Of a DNA stretch of 27,774 nucleotides, positions 15,547 to 22,813 are shown in pieces. The notes below the pieces were generated by a model. It saw only the letters and a program-made list of their open reading frames with translations, was not told where the DNA came from and searched no databases. The stretch spans positions 1 to 27,774 of the forward strand of contig USKS01000001.1 in the NCBI GenBank assembly GCA_900555345.1. Reading direction: 5' to 3'. Position 1 is the stretch's first letter. Every line of letters begins with the position of its first letter. The position numbers were made by a program, and so were the translations under genes. The stretch is from an uncultured Eubacteriales bacterium. GTDB lineage: Bacteria > Bacillota_A > Clostridia > Oscillospirales > CAG-272.

Positions 15547-15934
15547 GTGAGATATACCGTGCCTCTTTGCCGTAATGCCGCCTCGGCGGCTCATGTAATA
15601 TGATAGCGCAAACGCGGCGTTTGTCAACCGCAAAACGGTAAAATATTTCGGCGGAACGAATCGGGCGGACAGCGTGGGTGCGGATAGGGTAGTACGGTGC
15701 GGGTCGGATGGACAGCGCGGGTCAGGCGGCACAGTGCGAGTCGTGCCGCGCATAATGCGCTTCCGTATGACCGACCGGGCGCCGACGCAGATCCTGCCGC
15801 GCGGCTGAGCTTTTTGAGGGGCGCTATTTCGGCGCGGACCGGGAGGCGCCGCGTATTTTGCCGCGCACATTTCGAAATACCGCCGCCGCGCGCACATCCG
15901 AAAACGATGCTGCTGCCGCGCGGGGGCGCCGTAT
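15547..15934. other. Intergenic region between HAD and SleB-like genes
   Basis: Apart from the HAD promoter at 15600-15627, this 388 bp stretch is GC-rich with frames open in several registers but no ribosome site or family match. No clear terminator for the SleB-like gene was found. Confidence 0.5.
15600..15627 (-). promoter_or_regulatory. Promoter of the HAD gene with embedded palindrome
   Basis: On the minus strand, TTGACA (15627-15622), 16 bases, then TATCAT (15605-15600). A perfect 7-1-7 inverted repeat, CAAACGC-C-GCGTTTG (15609-15623), occupies the spacer and the end of the -35. A repressor bound there would block RNA polymerase. Confidence 0.75.
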
Positions 15935-16705
15935 TTACGGATTTCCGAACACCATGTTTCCGGCTTCGAACGTGATCTTTTCGGGCAGCGCGCCGCGAAA
16001 TCCCTCGCCCACGTGCCCCAGCGAGCAAGCGCCGCCCGTGGGGTCCTCGCCGCCCTCGGCAAGCTCTATCGCGCGCATGGCGGAGCGCATCTCGCCATCG
16101 CTTCGCTTGTCGGAGATGGTTCCGTCGGAAACGCATGAAAAAGCGCCTGCGTCAAATATGACGTTCGCGCAGCATCCGGGGTAGTATTCGCTCTCGATCC
16201 TGTTCATGACCACCGCCGCGGCGGATACCTTGCACACAAACGGCTCTCCCTCGCACTCGGCGCAGATAAAGCGGCACAGCAGCAGACGCTCCGCGTCGCT
16301 GAGCGCCGCGCGTGCACCGTCCGGCTCTGCCGAAACGCTTCTGTATCCGCTGTTTGTCCCCGTGATGAGCAGCACGGCGGCGGTGCCGCAGACGCCCGCC
16401 GCAATTGCGATGCAGCACAGTACAAGTACAACGGTGTCGGCAAGCCTGCGGCGGGCAGACGTCTTATATTCTGCGGTACGGCGCGCCGCGCACAGCTTTC
16501 CGCGTTCCGCCGCTTTGTATGTGTCACCGAAGCCCGTCTTGTATGTGTCACCGAAGCCTGCCGCCTTGTATGAGCCTCTGCAACCCGCCGCCGTGCCCGA
16601 GCTTCCGCGACCCGCCGCTGTGCCTGAGCTTCCGCGACCCGCCGCTGTGCCCGAGCCCCCGCGCCGCGAGAGCTTTTGTATACGTAAATTTACGGTCCTT
16701 CGCAT
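15935..16705 (-). CDS. Membrane-anchored SleB-family cell-wall hydrolase
   Basis: This 256-residue protein carries a C-terminal SleB/CwlJ-type hydrolase domain (about 135-256), a family of peptidoglycan lytic enzymes. It shows ICAECEGEPF (147-156, Glu150 a likely catalytic acid), VSAAAVVMNRIESEYYP, DAGAFSCVSDGTI and DPTGGA. The end MVFGNP replaces the usual H-x-F-Y-type finish. A single membrane span lies near 92-114, so the enzyme would face outward with a 90-residue basic cytoplasmic tail. That tail holds 9-residue repeats (GRGSSGTAA, about 17-41) and GFGDTYK repeats (about 50-64). The ATG at 16705 has GAGGAGGA six bases upstream, preferred over the ATG at 16765. SleB proteins act in spore germination, but paralogues occur in vegetative cells. 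Confidence 0.85.
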   Translation of the reverse strand: MRRTVNLRIQKLSRRGGSGTAAGRGSSGTAAGRGSSGTAAGCRGSYKAAGFGDTYKTGFGDTYKAAERGKLCAARRTAEYKTSARRRLADTVVLVLCCIAIAAGVCGTAAVLLITGTNSGYRSVSAEPDGARAALSDAERLLLCRFICAECEGEPFVCKVSAAAVVMNRIESEYYPGCCANVIFDAGAFSCVSDGTISDKRSDGEMRSAMRAIELAEGGEDPTGGACSLGHVGEGFRGALPEKITFEAGNMVFGNP

Positions 16706-17025
16706 TGCAGTCCTCCTCGATTCACATAGGTATCCGTTCTGATTTTTCCCATAAGCTTGCCGCATTATTCGGGCAGGGCAGGCGCCGGCGCCCGAAAGAG
16801 GTAGCTTTTCCGAACGCGCCGTTTTGTTCCTGGTGCGGGAGAATCCGCGGCTTTCAAGCCCGCGTGTCCGCTGCCTGCCGCGATCATTGCGTCAAAGACT
16901 CGGGCGCAGATATAGGCTTTCAAGTCCGCGTGCCCGCCGCCCGCCGCCCGATGGCGTGCGCGTTGGGCATACGGCACCGCCGCACCCTGCGCAGCACACG
17001 TGCTTTCCGAAACAAAAACGCCGGC

Positions 17026-17047
17026 GCACGGTAGGCCCGTGCTTTTT
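17026..17047 (+). terminator. Weak terminator-like hairpin
   Basis: GCACGG (17026-17031) pairs with CCGTGC (17037-17042) around a 5-base loop, followed directly by TTTTT. No plus-strand gene ends here, so it may insulate the downstream operon or be chance. Confidence 0.3.
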
Positions 17048-17240
17048 GGGTGCTGCTTCGGGGTGTGGTCGAAGGCACGGAAAAGTATCGGCGCGCGGTG
17101 AGGACATGCCGTCGCTTAACCGTCCGCCGCGCCTGTCATGCTTTTGAACATACCGGCGTGCGACGTGCGCGTTTTTGCCTGGAAAGCCGGAATTTTTACC
17201 GACTTAATCGGATATGCCATGTTTCTTTTCAGAAAATTAA

Positions 17241-17423
17241 TATTTTGTGCAAAATGGACATACGGAGAAAAAACGGCGGATATTTTGTGCAAATTGCTAT
17301 AAAAATGTTACCGATTTTTTACAAATGCTACAATAGCGGGAAATGTCCCCGATTGTCAAAACAGTAACTGCAAATTACTTATGCTTGCGCAAATCCGCTA
17401 TAATGTGCCGTATTTTGTAAAAA
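17241..17423 (+). repeat. Repeated TATTTTGTGCAAA motifs upstream of the sugar operon
   Basis: TATTTTGTGCAAA occurs exactly at 17241-17253 and 17281-17293, 40 bases apart (about four helical turns), with a looser copy TATTTTGTAAAAA at 17411-17423. TACAAT with an extended TG (17326-17334) and a TATAAT (17399-17404) lie among them. They could be operators and accessory promoters for the downstream transporter operon. Confidence 0.5.
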
Positions 17424-17588
17424 TGTCTGTATATCCGCCCGTAAGGTAACTAAAATTTACCATGCAAAAATAATTCACGCAGCACCTCCGAAAACGCTCG
17501 GAAACGCCCCGAAAATATGTCGGCGCGGCGCGGCAAAAATAACTTCATGAGTGAGCATTTTGCTTTCGGCATATTATTATGTAGAAAC

Positions 17589-17617
17589 TTGACATCGAGC
17601 GGCTGGTGTGATATCAT
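17589..17617 (+). promoter_or_regulatory. Main promoter of the glycan-uptake operon
   Basis: TTGACA (17589-17594), 17 bases, then TATCAT (17612-17617), preceded by TGA as an extended -10. The predicted start near 17624 gives a leader of about 110 bases. Just upstream, a degenerate tandem CCGAAAACGCT / CGGAAACGCC / CCGAAAAT (17488-17516) could be an activator or repressor site. Confidence 0.85.
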
Positions 17618-17630
17618 GAAGTGTATACAA

Positions 17631-17661
17631 AAAAGGGCAAAAACTGCATTTTTGTCCTTTT
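17631..17661 (+). promoter_or_regulatory. 5' leader stem-loop of the sugar operon
   Basis: AAAAGGGCAAAAA pairs with TTTTTGTCCTTTT (13 bp with one G-U pair, 5-base loop), starting about 7 bases after the predicted transcription start. A stem at the extreme 5' end can protect mRNA. A second short inverted repeat (CCTGCG 17679-17684 with CGCAGG 17717-17722) abuts the ribosome site and might limit translation. Confidence 0.45.
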
Positions 17662-17734
17662 CCGATCCGCAGATCTTACCTGCGCCGCGCGCGCAAAGCA
17701 TTCTGCGGACACACTACGCAGGAGGAAGGTTCTT

Positions 17735-20700
17735 ATGAGAAACTCAAAGACCAAAAAGCTTACGGCGCTTGTGCTGGCGCTCGCTTTGCTTATTGGCTCC
17801 GCAGTGACGACGTTTGCCGCCGACGGTGACGGCAGCAGCGGCGCCGCTTCGGATAGTTCGTCCGATACGCTCACCGAGCTCGGAACGGACTATGCTCTCA
17901 TCAACTACGAGAGCTACAAGTCAAAATACAACTACAGTACCGACATGCGCACCGGAGAAAACGTTACGATCCCCGCAACGGATTACGTGACCGATCCCGA
18001 GGTGACCACGGCGGATGTGGAAGAAGCGACCGTTGACGGTACGGACTGTATCCTCGTCTGCGAGGGCGGATCCGTTTCGTTGAAAGTCGATGTTCCCAAG
18101 GCGGGCTGGTATTGCGTAAGCTTCAAGTACCGCGCCGAGAACGAAAAAACCACGGACATCGAGCGCATATTCAAGCTCAACGGCAAAACGCCTTATTCCG
18201 AGGCGAGATACCAGGACTTCAACAAGGTATGGAGCTTCAAGTACGCTACCGACGATGTTTCCGACAGAGACAATGTTTTCGAAGTGGACGCGTCCGGCAA
18301 CGAGCTTCGCCCCGATGCGTATCTCAGCCAGGAATGGATCACCCACTCCGTAAAGGACAACGACGGCTATTACAGAGATCCGCTCGAGTTCTGGTTCGAA
18401 GAGGGCGAGAACACCGTAACTCTCGACGGAGTACGCGACAAGGCTTACTTCGCGGAGATCAGCGTGTATTCCTATGAAGAGCTTCCCACATACGAGGAAG
18501 TTCTCGCAGAGTACGGGAAAAAAGGCTACGAGAGCGCCGACGCGGACACCGTATATTTTGAGGCGGAGACCCCTGCACAGGTTTCCAACTACACCGTTTA
18601 CCCGGTATACGACCGCGCTTCGGCTATCACAAGCCCCCAGCACAAGTCCAAGATATACAGAAATACCATGGGCGGCGACAAGTGGGTCACCAACGGCCAG
18701 TGGATCAGATATGAGTTCGAGTGCGAGGCGAGCGGTCTTTACGAGATCGGCATCCGCTTTGCGCAGGATCAGCTCAAGGGTATGTACACCTCCAGAGCCG
18801 TAAGGATCGACGGTGAGTATCCCTTCGAAGAGGCTAAGGACTGCCAGTTCCCTTACGATAACAAGTGGCAGGTAAGAAACCTGGGAGACGGCAACAACGA
18901 TTTTCAGTTCTACCTTGAAAAAGGCAGGCACACCATCGAACTTGAGGTGGGTCTCGGCAGCCTTGCTGACGTTGTGCGTCAGGTGAACTCCGTCGTGGAC
19001 AGCCTGAACGACGACTATCTGCGTATAGTAGAGCTTACGGGCGCCGATCCCGACGAATACCGTGACTACGGCTTTACACGTTCGATGCCTACAGTCGTCG
19101 CAGACCTCGGCGTACAGTCCAGCATACTTTATCAGCTTGTTGACTACATTTCAGAGATCAACGGTATAAAGTCGGACAATACGTCAACGCTTGAGCAGGC
19201 AGCGGTGCTTGTCGAAAAGATGTCTTCCGACGAAAAGGAGATCGCCGCAAACCTGTCCTCTCTGAAAGAGTGGGTATCGTCGCTTGGCACATGGCTTTCC
19301 GACGTTACTACCCAGTACCTTGAAATGGACTATATCATAGTTCAGCCCGCAGGCAGCTCACTGCCCAAGGGAGAGGCAAACGGATGGCAGGCATTCTGGT
19401 TTGAGATCCAGAAGTTCATAGCCAGCTTCTACACCGACTACAACGCTATCGGCGAAGACGGCGCAAAGTCGGAAAAGACCATTGAGGTATGGACTACCTC
19501 CGGCAGAGACCAGGCTCAGATCATAAAGAACCTTGTAAATAACGGCTACACGCCGGAATATAACACCAACGTAAACATCAAGCTGGTAGCAGCCGGCACA
19601 CTGCTTCCGGCGATCCTTGCGGGCGTCGGACCGGACGCCTCCATAGACGCGACGAACCCCATCGATATGGCTATCCGAGGCGCGGTGCTTCCGCTGAACG
19701 ATTACGATACGTTTGACGAAGTTATGTCCCGCTTCGCGGATTCAGCAAAAACGCCGCTGTCCCTTTACGGAACAACATATGCCGTTCCGGTATCGCAGAC
19801 CTTCCCGGTTTTGTTCTGCCGCAACGATATTCTGAGCGATCTGGGACTCAGCGTTCCCGAAACATGGGACGATCTCATGAGCATGGTTCCTATTCTCCAG
19901 TTCAACAACATGGAGATCGGAATGACCCAGGACTTCACCGTATTCCTGTATCAGGCGGGCGGTCAGTACTGGAGAGACGAGGGTATGTCCATCGGATTCG
20001 ACGACTACAAGGCACTGGATACGTTTGAGTATATGTGCAACATGTTTACACAGTATTCGCTGCCTATATCGTACAGCGCCGAAAACCGTTTCAAGACCGG
20101 TGAGATCCCCGTGCTCATAAGCGCATATTCGTTCTATAACACACTGGTGGTATTTGCCCCCGAAATCGCGGGACTGTGGAGCTTCTATGAGATCCCCGGC
20201 ACACGCAACGAAGAAACCGGTGAGGTCGATCACACCTCCGTTTCCGCCATAACGGGTATCATAATCCCCCGCGGCACAAGCGACGACGAGGCTGCATGGA
20301 CGTTCCTCGACTGGTACAGCGACAAGGATTTCCAGGTCGATTACTCCGACGAGATGATGGCGCTGCTCGGTCCCTCCGCAAAGCAGCAGGTAGCAAACCT
20401 TGACGCATTTGAAGAGCTTCCCTGGTCCGAGAGCGAGGCCGCAACGCTTCATAAGTGCATCAACCATACCGTTGCAATCGAGGCATACCCCGGCAACTAC
20501 TACGTCAGCCGTTACAGCTCCTTCGCGTTCAACGCGGCTTATAACGAAAAAGAGGATCCCTCCGACCAGCTTCTCAGCTATGTTGATACCATCAATAAAG
20601 AGCTTACGCGTAAACGTAAAGAGTTCAACCTGATGATAAACGACGAGTGGCAGGCTATCAAAGACTACATGGGCTTTGAATCCTTCAACGAATGGAAGGA

Positions 20701-20902
20701 ATACTGGGCAGAGCTCGAGGGAGTCGATCCCGAAAGCAACGCTACATATATCCAGGACAACCGCGACGGTGCAAAGGAATACACCTACGTTAACTGGATG
20801 AAAGACAACAAGATCACAGTTGACAGCCATACAAAATGGCAGAACGCCGTCAAATACGACGGAGAGACCTGTACCTATAAGGAATGGGTCGAAAAGAAAT
20901 AA
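17735..20902 (+). CDS. Large modular extracellular solute-binding protein with CBM-like domains
   Basis: This 1055-residue protein combines a signal peptide (1-29, ending in VTTFAA), two beta-rich carbohydrate-binding-like modules (about 60-250 and 270-410), a helical linker, and a family 1 sugar-binding domain from about 578 (IEVWTTSGRDQAQIIK) to about 885. A C-terminal extension of about 100 aromatic-rich residues follows. The second module opens with YFEAETPAQ and contains GQWIRYEFECEASGLYEIGIR-type text typical of CBM6/CBM35 folds. Ordinary CUT1 binding proteins have about 400-450 residues. The signal lacks a lipobox cysteine, so it is not an obvious lipoprotein. The ATG at 17735 has GGAGGAAGG upstream; a GTG at 17621 sits at the transcription start and is rejected. 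It leads a transporter operon and should bind an oligo- or polysaccharide. Confidence 0.85.
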   Translation: MRNSKTKKLTALVLALALLIGSAVTTFAADGDGSSGAASDSSSDTLTELGTDYALINYESYKSKYNYSTDMRTGENVTIPATDYVTDPEVTTADVEEATVDGTDCILVCEGGSVSLKVDVPKAGWYCVSFKYRAENEKTTDIERIFKLNGKTPYSEARYQDFNKVWSFKYATDDVSDRDNVFEVDASGNELRPDAYLSQEWITHSVKDNDGYYRDPLEFWFEEGENTVTLDGVRDKAYFAEISVYSYEELPTYEEVLAEYGKKGYESADADTVYFEAETPAQVSNYTVYPVYDRASAITSPQHKSKIYRNTMGGDKWVTNGQWIRYEFECEASGLYEIGIRFAQDQLKGMYTSRAVRIDGEYPFEEAKDCQFPYDNKWQVRNLGDGNNDFQFYLEKGRHTIELEVGLGSLADVVRQVNSVVDSLNDDYLRIVELTGADPDEYRDYGFTRSMPTVVADLGVQSSILYQLVDYISEINGIKSDNTSTLEQAAVLVEKMSSDEKEIAANLSSLKEWVSSLGTWLSDVTTQYLEMDYIIVQPAGSSLPKGEANGWQAFWFEIQKFIASFYTDYNAIGEDGAKSEKTIEVWTTSGRDQAQIIKNLVNNGYTPEYNTNVNIKLVAAGTLLPAILAGVGPDASIDATNPIDMAIRGAVLPLNDYDTFDEVMSRFADSAKTPLSLYGTTYAVPVSQTFPVLFCRNDILSDLGLSVPETWDDLMSMVPILQFNNMEIGMTQDFTVFLYQAGGQYWRDEGMSIGFDDYKALDTFEYMCNMFTQYSLPISYSAENRFKTGEIPVLISAYSFYNTLVVFAPEIAGLWSFYEIPGTRNEETGEVDHTSVSAITGIIIPRGTSDDEAAWTFLDWYSDKDFQVDYSDEMMALLGPSAKQQVANLDAFEELPWSESEAATLHKCINHTVAIEAYPGNYYVSRYSSFAFNAAYNEKEDPSDQLLSYVDTINKELTRKRKEFNLMINDEWQAIKDYMGFESFNEWKEYWAELEGVDPESNATYIQDNRDGAKEYTYVNWMKDNKITVDSHTKWQNAVKYDGETCTYKEWVEKK

Positions 20903-20934
20903 ATTCCTTCCTATTGTTATATAGACATAAAACG

Positions 20935-20960
20935 GCGGGCGGAGCGCCGCTCCGCCCCGC
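20935..20960 (+). promoter_or_regulatory. Intercistronic hairpin between binding protein and permease genes
   Basis: A very GC-rich stem (core GCGGAGCG / CGCTCCGC, extended by GCGGG / CCCGC with one bulge) lies 32 bases after the binding-protein stop, with no T-run. Such hairpins protect the 3' end of upstream mRNA and keep binding protein more abundant than permeases. Confidence 0.6.
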
Positions 20961-20986
20961 TGAAATCTTGAACGGGAGAAAAAGTC

Positions 20987-21928
20987 ATGGCTAAGAAAAC
21001 CAAAGATGCCACACGAAACGGCAATATGACAAAACGCCAGTGGACGTGGCTTCTTATGAAACGGTATAAAATAGGATACTTGATGGTAGCACCGTTTATG
21101 ATCCTGTTTTTCCTTTTCACTGTAATTCCTGTCGTAGCCTCTATCTTCGTCAGCCTTACAGACTATAATATGCTTCAGTGGCCGAACTGGGTCGGACTGA
21201 ACAACTACATCACACTTTTCCTTGATGACGACCTTTTCATAACCGCGCTGAAAAATACTCTGGTGTTTGCGGTAGCGGTAGGTCCGGCATCATATCTGCT
21301 CTCCTTCTGCGTTGCATGGTTCATTAACGAGCTGAGCCCCAAGATGAGAGCGTTCGTAACCCTTATATTCTATGCGCCCTCCATAGCCGGCGGTGCGTAT
21401 ACCATATTCTCTTACATATTCGCCTCCGACTCCTACGGCCTTGTAAACGGTTGGCTGCTGAAATTCGGAATAATCGATTCACCTATCCTGTTCTTCCAGA
21501 ACACAAAGTGGATCATGCCCCTGTGTATAGCGATTGCCCTGTGGATGTCGCTGAACACGGCGTTCCTCAGCTTTATCGCGGGTCTGCAGGGACTCGACCG
21601 CAGCCAGTTTGAGGCAGCGGCGGTTGACGGTATCACAAACCGTTGGCAGGAGCTGTGGTATGTGACCCTTCCCAACATGAAGAGCCAGCTCCGATTCGGT
21701 GCTGTCATGGCAATAACCGGCTCCTTCGGTTTCGGCGCGGTCGTAACCGCCCTTGCCGGAAACCCCTCAACTGACTACTGCGCGTATACGATAGCTCATC
21801 ACCTTGAGGAGTATTCGGGCAACCGTATGGAGATGGGATATGCGTCCGCTATATCGTTTGTGCTGTTCCTTATAATGGTCGGCGCGAATATGTTCGTTCA
21901 GCGGCTGCTTGCAAAGGTAGGTGAGTGA
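20987..21928 (+). CDS. Sugar ABC transporter permease, MalF/UgpA-like
   Basis: This 313-residue membrane protein with about six spans is the first permease of a CUT1-type carbohydrate importer. The signature EAA loop is visible as FEAAAVDGITNRWQELW followed by TLPN (near residues 207-230); this loop docks the ATPase subunit. The N-terminus is short and basic before the first span, without the extra MalF loop domain. The ATG has GGGAG 8 bases upstream. The stop TGA overlaps the GTG start of the next permease, so the two are translationally coupled and form a heterodimer. No ATP-binding gene is present in the window, so a shared MsmX/MsmK-type ATPase is expected. Confidence 0.93.
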   Translation: MAKKTKDATRNGNMTKRQWTWLLMKRYKIGYLMVAPFMILFFLFTVIPVVASIFVSLTDYNMLQWPNWVGLNNYITLFLDDDLFITALKNTLVFAVAVGPASYLLSFCVAWFINELSPKMRAFVTLIFYAPSIAGGAYTIFSYIFASDSYGLVNGWLLKFGIIDSPILFFQNTKWIMPLCIAIALWMSLNTAFLSFIAGLQGLDRSQFEAAAVDGITNRWQELWYVTLPNMKSQLRFGAVMAITGSFGFGAVVTALAGNPSTDYCAYTIAHHLEEYSGNRMEMGYASAISFVLFLIMVGANMFVQRLLAKVGE

Positions 21929-22803
21929 CGGTGAAAAAACTCAGAACAAGACATCACACCGTCGTCCTCTCCAGAAGCGCCGGCGGCGACGTAGGAATTA
22001 CAATATTCCTTATTATACTGGGCGCTATAATGTTTTTGCCCCTGTACTACGTAGTAATGCAGTCCTTCAAGCCTCTTGACGAGCTGTTCTACTACCCCCC
22101 GAAGTTCTATGTAATAAACCCCACATGGGATAACTACACAGACCTGTTCACCCTGATGAGCGAAAGCTGGGTGCCCTTCTCAAGGTACATATTCAACACG
22201 GTGTTCATCACCTTCTGCGGTACCTTCGGCAACCTGGTGCTCTCCAGCCTGTGCGCATACGCGCTTTCAAAGATCCCTTTCCCCGGCCGCAAGGGTTGCT
22301 TCTGGCTTGTGGAAAAATCACTGATGATAGGCTCTACCGTCGGCGGAGTTATCACCTTCATCCTTATCTCGTGGCTTGGCTGGATGGATACATATCTCGC
22401 GCTGATAGTTCCCGCATGGGCGTCCACTTTGGGTCTGTACCTCATGAAGCAGTTCATGGATTCCAGCATCACAAACTCCATTCTGGAGAGTGCGCGGCTT
22501 GACGGCGCAGGCGAGTTCAGGATCTTCTGGTCCATCGCAATGCCCATGGTAAAGCCCGCATGGCTGACGCTTATAATCTACTCCTTCCAGGGTCTGTGGA
22601 ACACCGGTGCTTCCACCTATATCCACAGCGAGGAGCTCAAAACACTTAACTACGCAATGACCCAGGTGCTCAGCGCAGGTATCGTTCGTTCCGGCGCGCA
22701 GGCAGCAAGCGGTGTCATTATGATGATGATACCCATTATCGTATTCATCGTATCTCAGAGTAAGATAATCGAGACGATGGGTACAAGCGGTATGAAAGAC
22801 TGA
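21925..22803 (+). CDS. Carbohydrate ABC transporter permease, MalG-like
   Basis: This is the partner permease, about 292 residues with six spans. Its EAA-like loop reads ILESARLDGAGEFRIFW then AMPMVKP near residues 185-210. The start is unusual: a GTG at 21925 overlaps the preceding TGA (GTGA), with AAAGG 7 bases upstream. A second GTG at 21931 with AGGTGA is equally plausible and would shorten the protein by two residues. Conserved segments include FLPLYYVVMQSFKPLDE near the N-terminus, as in MalG/LplC relatives. It ends directly at the ribosome site of the next gene (stop at 22801-22803, GAGGAGG at 22802-22808), so the operon continues without a break. Confidence 0.93.
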   Translation: MTVKKLRTRHHTVVLSRSAGGDVGITIFLIILGAIMFLPLYYVVMQSFKPLDELFYYPPKFYVINPTWDNYTDLFTLMSESWVPFSRYIFNTVFITFCGTFGNLVLSSLCAYALSKIPFPGRKGCFWLVEKSLMIGSTVGGVITFILISWLGWMDTYLALIVPAWASTLGLYLMKQFMDSSITNSILESARLDGAGEFRIFWSIAMPMVKPAWLTLIIYSFQGLWNTGASTYIHSEELKTLNYAMTQVLSAGIVRSGAQAASGVIMMMIPIIVFIVSQSKIIETMGTSGMKD

Positions 22804-22813
22804 GGAGGTTTTT

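Larger units (their letters stand above)
16706..17588. other. Long intergenic region between divergent sleB-like and sugar-uptake genes
   Basis: No gene is supported in this ~0.9 kb stretch. The first half (to about 17170) is GC-rich and contains a 33-base imperfect direct repeat (16849-16881 and 16915-16947, 29 of 33 identical). A small hairpin with T5 lies at 17026-17047. The second half turns abruptly AT-rich and holds repeated motifs and -10-like hexamers described separately. Confidence 0.6.

Noticed and set aside
15547..16062. N-terminal extension of the HAD phosphatase frame
   Set aside because: The extension is Arg/Pro/Ala-rich without domain content, and the HAD promoter lies inside it.
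16849..16947. Possible CRISPR-like repeat-spacer unit
   Set aside because: Only two imperfect copies exist, with a 33-base spacing unit and no further repeats or cas genes.
16405..17034. Plus-strand Arg/Cys/Pro-rich frame across the sleB-like 5' end
   Set aside because: It is antisense to the repeat-bearing tail of the hydrolase and arises from GC-rich tandem repeats.
17450..17701. Minus-strand 83-residue frame across the glycan operon promoter
   Set aside because: It spans promoter elements and has no start signal or family resemblance.
17621..17734. Upstream GTG start for the binding protein
   Set aside because: It falls at the predicted transcription start, lacks a ribosome site, and would place 38 residues before a clear signal peptide.
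17921..18931. Minus-strand frames opposite the binding-protein gene, also at 19742-20830
   Set aside because: Low-complexity hydrophobic mirror translations of a real gene with no start signal.
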